A stretch of 5,027 nucleotides of DNA from positions 1-5,027 of the forward strand of contig CALBYO010000040.1 of NCBI GenBank assembly GCA_937889705.1, in the 5' to 3' direction. The stretch comes from an uncultured Bacillota bacterium. GTDB taxonomy: Bacteria; Bacillota; Clostridia; Christensenellales; UBA1242. Made by a program: the position numbers and the translations under genes. This document shows positions 1 through 5,027 of the stretch, one piece after another. Under the pieces are notes generated by a model. That model saw nothing but the letters and a program-made list of their open reading frames with translations, was not told where the DNA came from and did not search any database. The stretch's first letter is position 1. Every line of letters begins with the position of its first letter.

Positions 1-1313
1 ACAGCATTTGCTCCACAAGCAAGAACCGAGCAAGTTTCCTCCATGCTATCAACATTAAAGATACAAACTTTACCCTTTTGCGCAAAGCCAACATTTTCAA
101 GACCAAGCGGAGTGTTTTTTTGCCTGTATAGATAGTATGGTTTGTAACCTTCTTCAAACAATCTTTTATGGCCAAAATCAATCATTTTTTTGACTTCTTG
201 TTCATGCAATTCAAGTTCTTGTTGCGAAGTTAGATTTTCGTGCTTTTGAAGGTTGACAATCTTTTCATCTGTTAAGTTTGAACCGCGTTTTAATGCCAGC
301 GTATGGACCGTAATATTTTGTGGTGCCATTTCAATAGCATAGTTGATTGATTTTTTAAAGTTTGCAAATGTTTCACCGCTCAAACCCGCAATCAAATCTA
401 TGTTAATATCAAAGCCAAATTCCAATGCCATTGCATAAGCGTTTAAGACATCTTTTACGGTGTGTTTTCTACCAATAAGTTTTAAAGTCTTTTCAACAAA
501 TGTTTGCGGATTGATACAAATTCTTGTAACATCGTGTTTTTTCAACACTTGCAATTTTTCGCGCGTTATGGTGTCTGCCCTACCACATTCAACCGTAAAT
601 TCATTGACATTGAAATTGAGTTCAGAGAGTAAGTCATCAAGTTGCTCAGCAGACAAAACTGATGGCGTGCCCCCTCCGATATAAATTGACCTTACAATCA
701 ATGTTTTATTTTGAATTATTTTCTTAACGCTTGCAATTTCTTTTTTAAGTGCTTCAATGTAACTTGGAACAAGTTGTTGAACAGCGTTATATTCGGCCGA
801 AATAAAACTGCAATATTTGCATCTTGATGGACAAATTGGAATGTTGACATAAATATCAACAAGATTGTCATTTTTTATAATACATTTTTGATTTTTGATT
901 GTTTCTTTCAAAAGCATTGCCTTATTTTCTGAAAGCCTATATTGCTTCATTAATTCTTCTTTCAAAAACAATTCTGGCGTGCCTTGCTCTAATAGTTTGT
1001 AAGCAATTTTGGTTGGTCTTACGCCTGTTAAAGCACCCCATTCAAAAGTTTTGCCTGTAAAACTTGACAAAGCATCATAAAGAAAAATCTTGCTCCATTT
1101 TTTATCTTCGACATTCTTTTGCGAAGTTGCATAATCATAATGAAATGATTTTTCGTTGTCGTCCAAAGAAACTTTTAAATCAAAGCCTTTGTCCGTGTTT
1201 GAAAAATCAATTTTAATCAAATGCTCGTTTTGATTTTCAAAGTTTGGAAAAAACAAGTTTGCGACTTCTTGATAATCATTCAAATATTTTTCTAAATTAG
1301 TTTGAATTTTCAT
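1..1313 (-). CDS. hemZ: HemZ, coproporphyrinogen dehydrogenase-type radical SAM protein (C-terminus cut by window edge)
   Basis: This is a radical SAM enzyme of the HemZ branch of the HemN/HemW superfamily, annotated as oxygen-independent coproporphyrinogen III dehydrogenase (coproporphyrinogen III to protoporphyrinogen IX, cytoplasmic); that reaction is assigned by family and is weakly tested for HemZ. The 437 visible codons read without a frameshift. The HemZ-specific N-terminal part (about residues 1-155) carries the WGALTGVRPTK motif. The [4Fe-4S] cluster motif CPSRCKYCSF follows, with Cys161, Cys165 and Cys168, then the SAM-binding GGGTPS at 213-218. Further HemZ blocks are VECGRADTITREKL, INPQTF, IGRKHT and the late GLENVGF and ACGANAV. 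HemZ is usually about 500 residues, so some 50-60 are missing beyond position 1. The start ATG has a GAGAG site 6 bases upstream and no closer alternative. The gene overlaps the recJ end by 17 bases, suggesting cotranscription and possible translational coupling. HemW is less likely because of the N-terminal extension. Confidence 0.94.
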   Translation of the reverse strand, partial: MKIQTNLEKYLNDYQEVANLFFPNFENQNEHLIKIDFSNTDKGFDLKVSLDDNEKSFHYDYATSQKNVEDKKWSKIFLYDALSSFTGKTFEWGALTGVRPTKIAYKLLEQGTPELFLKEELMKQYRLSENKAMLLKETIKNQKCIIKNDNLVDIYVNIPICPSRCKYCSFISAEYNAVQQLVPSYIEALKKEIASVKKIIQNKTLIVRSIYIGGGTPSVLSAEQLDDLLSELNFNVNEFTVECGRADTITREKLQVLKKHDVTRICINPQTFVEKTLKLIGRKHTVKDVLNAYAMALEFGFDINIDLIAGLSGETFANFKKSINYAIEMAPQNITVHTLALKRGSNLTDEKIVNLQKHENLTSQQELELHEQEVKKMIDFGHKRLFEEGYKPYYLYRQKNTPLGLENVGFAQKGKVCIFNVDSMEETCSVLACGANA

Positions 1314-3726
1314 TTTTATCTCTCTTTTTTGTGGTTTTGTCGTTATTTTTAAACAAATTTGCATAGAAATTTAGATAATTATATATTTTTGAATTTTTCA
1401 AATCTGTTTTGCAATCGTTGTTGATAGTTATAGCAAAACCGTTTGTGTTGTCAACAGTTATCAGATTTAATTCTTCAAAAATCATTAAATAAGCATGAAA
1501 GTTCTTAAATGCCGTGCGTTTGAGTTTTAACATTCTGTTATAAGCATGAAGTTCATTTACAAAACTTTTTTCATTCAAACTTTTTAACGCATTGTAAAAA
1601 TCACCTATTTTTTCTCGCCTTGTATCAATACCGCAAAGCAGTTTTTTATCAAATGTTCCATTTTTTGGAATGTAAATTTTTGCGTTAGAAATTTGCGAGA
1701 TTTTTGCAAGGTATGATTTATCCAAAACGGGCTCTAAAAATACAACTTTTACATAGTCTTTAAAAATATTAATATCTGTTGGATACAAACAAATAGCATT
1801 AAAGCCCCCGCTTGAATAATTGTTAAAAACGAATTTTTCATAAATGTTGTCAAGACAATATTTATTGATAAATTCATTATAATTTGCAAGTTTATTGCTT
1901 ACAAAAATTGTTCCAAAAGGATTTTGCTGATTTGAAACAAGGTTTATTATTTCGCTTTCTTCGTATTCAGTTAAATCAATTTCTCTGCCAAATTTTAGAT
2001 ATCTTAATTGTTCAAGTTCTATTGCATCTAAATCGTTTTTAAATGACTTATCAAAGCCATAATCGCCTTCAAAATATTTAACAATGCCTTTAAAAGTTCC
2101 TTTGTAACGCTCTTTTTGAAGTTCAAAAACAAAATGTTTATTTTTTGCAAACTTCAAGTCAAAATACTTGTCTGCACAATTAAAGTATATCAATCCAAGT
2201 TTATTTGAAAATGTGATATTGAAATGCTGATTAAAATTTTTAAGTGGAGATATCATCGCGTTGTCAGCACAAATACTAAAAAGCGGATTTGAATTATCCA
2301 AGCCAAAAGGCTCTAAAAGTTGCAAATCGTCAAAGAACTTGTCAGTTAAATCGTTCAAATCAATGTCTAAATCATAATAAGAAATTGGTTCAAATGCTTT
2401 TGGTGACACATTCGCAAATATGAAACTATTAACGCGTTTTGAAAACTCGTCAAAATTTTCTTTTTTAAGCGTTAAGCCCGCCGCCATCTTATGTCCGCCA
2501 TAAGTGACTAAAATATCGCTACAACTAGATAAAAGCTCATGAACATTGATGTCTAGCAAACTCCTAGCCGAGCCTTTTAAAACGCCATCTTCTTCCGAAA
2601 ACAAAAATGCAGGTCGATTATAAGCATCAACAAGCCTTGCGGCAACAATTCCCAAAATACCATGATCCCATTTATTGTTGTAAAGAATAATCGCACGCTC
2701 GTTTGATAAATTTGTATGTTTGAGCATTTCAATACAATCTGCATAACATTCGTTACAAACAACTTGCCTTCTTGTGTTATATTCCGCTATCTTGCTTATT
2801 TGGGCTTTTATCTCCGCTGGCGACTTAGCAAGAATAAGTTTAAGTGATTCGCTTGCTTCACCCATTCTGCCCGCCGCATTAAGTTTTGGCGCTATCTTAA
2901 ATGCTATATCAGTTGAGCACACATTTTTAACGCTCAATTTATTATCTGATAGCAACGCTTTTAAACCTGCTGGTAAATGCTTTTCAAATAGTTTTAAGCC
3001 GTAATAAACAATCGCCCTATTTTCTCTTGTTAACCTTACGATATCAGCAATAGTTGCAATCGCGGCAATAGGCAAGAACTCTGATGCCATTTCATGACCT
3101 AAAAGTGCTTCACTTATCTTAAAAGCAACGCCTGTTCCGCATAAATCGTGAAAATCATATGCTTGATTTATTATCTTTGGATTTATAACAACACAATTTG
3201 GAATTTCTTCTGGCAACTCGTGATGATCTGTTACAATCATCTCTATTCCCAAACTTTTAGCATATTCCACTTCGTTTTTGCATGAAATACCGCAGTCCAC
3301 TGTGATAATTAAATCTGGACTGTATTTGGTTTTTATTTTATCTATAACAATGTTTGTTAAGCCATAGCCATCAATAAACCTATTAGGCAAATAGTAGTCA
3401 ACTTTCTTATTTAACTTTTCAAAGGTCTTAATCATTATTGCAGTTGCAGATAAGCCATCAACATCATAATCGCCAAATATCAAAATGCGTTTCTTATTTG
3501 CAATAGCATTTTTAATTTGTTCGCACGCTTGTTGCATACCTGAAAGACCAAAAGGTGACATAAAATTACTTTCGCTTGGCAATAAAAAACTTTTGATTTG
3601 TTCTTCGGTTGTAAAGCCCCTTGAAAACAAAAGTTCAACAATTTTTTCGTGTAAATTTAATTTCTGAGCCATATCAGAAATAAGCCCAACATCAAAGTTG
3701 TGGTTGTAATATTTTTTCTGCTTCAT
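1297..3726 (-). CDS. recJ: RecJ, single-stranded-DNA-specific 5'->3' exonuclease
   Basis: RecJ degrades single-stranded DNA 5' to 3' with Mn2+ or Mg2+ in recombinational, mismatch and base-excision repair in the cytoplasm. The 809-residue protein has all the DHH phosphoesterase motifs (numbered from the ATG): GDYDVDG at 85-91, TVDCG with Asp144, DHH at 167-169, TIAD with Asp228 and NAAGRM at 283-288. The DHHA1 domain follows, with DHGILGIVAARL from 354 and GGHKMAAG at 410-417, then an OB-fold region (about 445-555) containing LEPFGLDNSNPLF. In that motif the usual Gly (PFGxGN) is Asp. The last 250 residues resemble the Firmicute RecJ C-terminal extension, ending in a helix-rich FEELNLITV segment and a Lys/Asn-rich tail. 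Length fits Firmicute RecJ (about 790-810). I chose the ATG at 3726, with a weak GGGA site 6 bases upstream. A TTG at 3738 would add four residues but directly follows an in-frame TAA. The gene lies upstream of hemZ and is divergent from the ABC-F gene. Confidence 0.97.
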   Translation of the reverse strand: MKQKKYYNHNFDVGLISDMAQKLNLHEKIVELLFSRGFTTEEQIKSFLLPSESNFMSPFGLSGMQQACEQIKNAIANKKRILIFGDYDVDGLSATAIMIKTFEKLNKKVDYYLPNRFIDGYGLTNIVIDKIKTKYSPDLIITVDCGISCKNEVEYAKSLGIEMIVTDHHELPEEIPNCVVINPKIINQAYDFHDLCGTGVAFKISEALLGHEMASEFLPIAAIATIADIVRLTRENRAIVYYGLKLFEKHLPAGLKALLSDNKLSVKNVCSTDIAFKIAPKLNAAGRMGEASESLKLILAKSPAEIKAQISKIAEYNTRRQVVCNECYADCIEMLKHTNLSNERAIILYNNKWDHGILGIVAARLVDAYNRPAFLFSEEDGVLKGSARSLLDINVHELLSSCSDILVTYGGHKMAAGLTLKKENFDEFSKRVNSFIFANVSPKAFEPISYYDLDIDLNDLTDKFFDDLQLLEPFGLDNSNPLFSICADNAMISPLKNFNQHFNITFSNKLGLIYFNCADKYFDLKFAKNKHFVFELQKERYKGTFKGIVKYFEGDYGFDKSFKNDLDAIELEQLRYLKFGREIDLTEYEESEIINLVSNQQNPFGTIFVSNKLANYNEFINKYCLDNIYEKFVFNNYSSGGFNAICLYPTDINIFKDYVKVVFLEPVLDKSYLAKISQISNAKIYIPKNGTFDKKLLCGIDTRREKIGDFYNALKSLNEKSFVNELHAYNRMLKLKRTAFKNFHAYLMIFEELNLITVDNTNGFAITINNDCKTDLKNSKIYNYLNFYANLFKNNDKTTKKRDKNENSN
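1320..1324 (-). promoter_or_regulatory. Ribosome binding site of hemZ inside the recJ 3' end
   Basis: GAGAG on the minus strand lies 6 bases before the hemZ ATG (1313-1311), entirely within the last codons of recJ. It is a moderate Shine-Dalgarno match. Its position means ribosomes finishing recJ pass over it before terminating at 1297-1299, which fits coupled translation. Confidence 0.6.
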
Positions 3727-3732
3727 AATAAT

Positions 3733-3736
3733 TCCC
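3733..3736 (-). promoter_or_regulatory. Weak ribosome binding site of recJ
   Basis: GGGA on the minus strand lies 6 bases before the ATG at 3726. It is a poor match to GGAGG, but its spacing suits the ATG. It overlaps the alternative TTG codon (3738-3736), so it could not serve that start. It therefore supports ATG. Confidence 0.45.
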
Positions 3737-3746
3737 AATTAGTAGT

Positions 3747-3759
3747 GGGCAAATTGCCC
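3747..3759. repeat. Short perfect inverted repeat in the recJ leader
   Basis: GGGCAA and TTGCCC flank a single central base. It lies between the candidate recJ -10 box and the recJ start codon, just after the likely transcription start. It stands out as G/C-rich in a very A/T-rich intergenic region. It could be an operator half-site pair or, in RNA, a 4-bp GGGC/GCCC stem with a 5-base loop. It is not followed by a U-tract within a terminator-like distance in either direction, so it is not called a terminator. It may be chance. Confidence 0.4.
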
Positions 3760-3772
3760 TTTATTTGACTAT

Positions 3773-3800
3773 ATAATAACACTAAAACAAAATTTGTCCT
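3773..3800 (-). promoter_or_regulatory. Candidate promoter for recJ-hemZ
   Basis: On the minus strand AGGACA (3800-3795) could serve as a -35 box, followed after 16 bases by TATTAT (3778-3773) as a -10 box. The match is modest and other A/T-rich hexamers nearby could serve (TATAGT overlaps downstream). A promoter is expected here because recJ is the first gene leftward from the divergent region. The two -35 boxes of the divergent promoters are only 17 bases apart, so the promoters could interfere with each other or share a regulator. Confidence 0.4.
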
Positions 3801-3817
3801 AATAATTTTTTAAAAAC

Positions 3818-3846
3818 TTGCAACTTATTTTTCTATATGTTATAAT
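3818..3846 (+). promoter_or_regulatory. Sigma-A type promoter with extended -10 for the ABC-F gene
   Basis: The -35 box is TTGCAA (3818-3823), the spacer is 17 bases, and the -10 box is a perfect TATAAT (3841-3846) preceded by TG one base away (3838-3839), an extended -10. The start codon lies 30 bases after the -10, so transcription from about 3852-3853 would give a leader of only about 25 bases. This is the best promoter match in the window. Confidence 0.85.
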
Positions 3847-3866
3847 GCCATGAAAATTATAGTTTT

Positions 3867-3871
3867 AGGAG
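3867..3871 (+). promoter_or_regulatory. Ribosome binding site of the ABC-F gene
   Basis: AGGAG lies 5 bases before the ATG at 3877. It decides the start: an in-frame ATG at 3850 would add nine residues but has no ribosome binding site and sits at or before the predicted transcription start. The protein begun at 3877 (MIQVNNVMLQF) also matches the usual ABC-F N-terminus. Confidence 0.85.
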
Positions 3872-3876
3872 AAAAA

Positions 3877-5027
3877 ATGATACAGGTAAACAATGTTATG
3901 CTCCAATTTGGCGGCAGAGTGCTTTTTAAAGATGTAAATTTGAAATTTACAAAAGGTAATTGCTATGGAATTATCGGTGCAAATGGTGCTGGAAAATCCA
4001 CTTTCTTGAAAATCTTAACTGGCGAAATAGAACCAAATAAAGGCGAAGTAATTTTAGACCCAAAAGAAAGAATGTCCGTTTTGGAGCAAAACCAAAATAA
4101 ATATGATGATAAAACAGTTTTAGAAACTGTGCTTTTAGGTCACAAAAGGCTTGTTGAAATTGAAAAATTAAAAGAAGAATTATATTCAAAAGAAGAATTC
4201 ACAGAAGCGGACGGCAATTTGGCGGCAGAACTCGAAGCAGAATACGCTGAAATTGGCGGCTGGGAAGCAGAAGCGGAAGCAAAAACACTTTTATCTGGAA
4301 TTGGCATTGATGAAAGTTTGTATAACACACTTATGAAAGACATTGACCCAAAACAAAAAGTTAAAGTTTTGCTTGCTCAATCGCTCTTTTTAAATCCAGA
4401 TATTTTGATACTAGACGAACCAACAAATAACTTGGACTTTAAAACAACAAGATGGCTTGAAAACTATCTTTTGAATTTTGAAAACACAGTCATTATCGTT
4501 TCCCACAATAGACACTTTTTAAATAAAGTCTGCACACATATTTGCGATGTTGATTATGGACAAATTAATATGATGCTCGGCAATTATGATTTCTGGTACG
4601 AAACAAGCCAACTTCTTGCAAAACAAGCAAAAGACCAAAACAAAAAGGCTGAACAACGCGCAAAAGAATTGAAAGACTTCATTGCCCGCTTCGCCGCAAA
4701 CGCATCAAAGTCTAAACAAGCAACATCAAGGAAAAAAGAACTTGAAAAATTAACTATTGAAGATTTCAAACCATCTTCAAGAAAATATCCATATATCGAC
4801 TTTAAATTTGAAAACGAACTCGGAAAAGAAATCTTAATGGTTGATAAATTAACGAAAAAAGGTCTTTTTGAAAACTTGTCATTCACACTCAATCACGACG
4901 ATAAAGTTGCCATACTTTCTTCAAATAGTTTGGCAGTTACAACTCTCTTCAACATTTTGATGGGACTTGAAGAGTCAGACAGCGGCTCATTCCGCTGGGG
5001 AAAAACTGTTAAAGTTGGTTATTTACC
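3877..5027 (+). CDS. ykpA: ABC-F family ATPase, YkpA/YbiT type (C-terminus cut by window edge)
   Basis: This is a soluble tandem-ATPase ABC-F protein without membrane segments. ABC-F proteins act on the ribosome near the E site; the exact task of the YkpA/YbiT branch is unsettled. 383 codons are visible of a usual total near 540. NBD1 has Walker A GANGAGKST (34-42, Lys40), Q-loop Gln71, a short arm (about 85-140) with GGWEAEAEA, Walker B ILILDE with Glu181, D-loop NNLD and H-switch SHNRHFL (His210). The inter-domain linker (about 240-310) is Lys-rich and carries the YkpA-like block FAANASKSKQATSRKK. NBD2 begins near 315. The ABC signature of NBD1 is eroded to IDPKQ (156-160, normally LSGGQ/E), and the NBD2 P-loop reads SSNSLAVTT (348-356), with no glycines and no Lys. 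A strong promoter and AGGAG precede the start. The short leader, with no room for an attenuator, favours a constitutive housekeeping role over inducible antibiotic resistance (inference). Family assignment is firm; the gene name is by similarity to B. subtilis. Confidence 0.93.
   Translation, partial: MIQVNNVMLQFGGRVLFKDVNLKFTKGNCYGIIGANGAGKSTFLKILTGEIEPNKGEVILDPKERMSVLEQNQNKYDDKTVLETVLLGHKRLVEIEKLKEELYSKEEFTEADGNLAAELEAEYAEIGGWEAEAEAKTLLSGIGIDESLYNTLMKDIDPKQKVKVLLAQSLFLNPDILILDEPTNNLDFKTTRWLENYLLNFENTVIIVSHNRHFLNKVCTHICDVDYGQINMMLGNYDFWYETSQLLAKQAKDQNKKAEQRAKELKDFIARFAANASKSKQATSRKKELEKLTIEDFKPSSRKYPYIDFKFENELGKEILMVDKLTKKGLFENLSFTLNHDDKVAILSSNSLAVTTLFNILMGLEESDSGSFRWGKTVKVGYL

Noticed and set aside
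460..684. 74-codon open frame antisense to hemZ
   Set aside because: It lies opposite conserved radical SAM core blocks. Its sequence is explained by the opposite strand.
2774..3004. 76-codon open frame antisense to recJ
   Set aside because: It lies opposite the conserved NAAGRM region of RecJ, has no credible ribosome binding site that I could see, and has no recognisable domain.
3727..3738. TTG start giving a RecJ four residues longer
   Set aside because: An in-frame TAA directly precedes the TTG, and the only plausible ribosome binding bases overlap it. The ATG at 3726 has better spacing.
3747..3759. Inverted repeat as a rho-independent terminator
   Set aside because: The stem is at most 6 bp with an unworkable 1-base loop (4 bp with 5 bases), there is no adjoining U-tract, and no gene ends nearby. 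It sits between two divergent gene starts.
3850..3876. Upstream in-frame ATG adding nine residues to the ABC-F protein
   Set aside because: It lies 3 bases after the -10 box, at or before the predicted transcription start, and has no ribosome binding site. The ATG at 3877 has AGGAG and gives the usual family N-terminus.
3971..4343. Two short overlapping open frames antisense to ABC-F NBD1
   Set aside because: They are shadows of the conserved Walker A to arm region, with low-complexity translations and no supporting context.
4584..4892. 102-codon open frame antisense to the ABC-F gene
   Set aside because: It lies fully opposite a well conserved ABC-F coding stretch and its Ser/Phe-rich protein is what reversed A-rich codons produce. 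No family resemblance was seen.
1..5027. Novel multi-gene system such as a defence island, toxin-antitoxin pair or mobile element
   Set aside because: All coding content is accounted for by recJ, hemZ and an ABC-F gene. No unknown gene, terminal repeats, transposase, integrase or CRISPR repeat was seen.

Overview
The window is strongly A+T-rich, bacterial and densely coding. It uses the standard bacterial code: TGG encodes Trp and no TGA interrupts a reading frame. HemZ, the long RecJ with a Firmicute-type C-terminal extension, and a YkpA-type ABC-F ATPase together point to a low-GC, probably anaerobic Firmicute (Clostridia or a related lineage). The species cannot be fixed from this sequence.

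Layout. Positions 1-1313 (minus) hold most of hemZ, a radical SAM protein of the coproporphyrinogen dehydrogenase family, cut at its C-terminal end by the window edge. Positions 1297-3726 (minus) hold a complete recJ, the 5'->3' single-strand DNA exonuclease. The end of recJ overlaps the start of hemZ by 17 bases, so the two are very likely one transcript in the order recJ-hemZ. Positions 3727-3876 form the only intergenic region. It is a divergent promoter region with a near-consensus extended -10 promoter reading right, a weaker candidate promoter reading left, and a small perfect inverted repeat in the predicted recJ leader. Positions 3877-5027 (plus) hold the first 383 codons of a YkpA/YbiT-type ABC-F ATPase, cut by the right edge inside its second ATPase domain.

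The genes are housekeeping in type: DNA repair, tetrapyrrole or radical SAM chemistry, and a ribosome-associated ATPase. They share no obvious pathway. No tRNA, rRNA, CRISPR array, insertion sequence or clear terminator was seen, and I find no undescribed multi-gene system. The most notable signal is in the ABC-F protein. The ABC signature of domain 1 and the Walker A loop of domain 2 are both eroded. In a head-to-tail ABC pair these two motifs build the same ATP site, so one of the two sites appears to have been lost selectively. Minor points are the compact recJ-hemZ junction and a possible pair of alternative hairpins around the recJ ribosome binding site.
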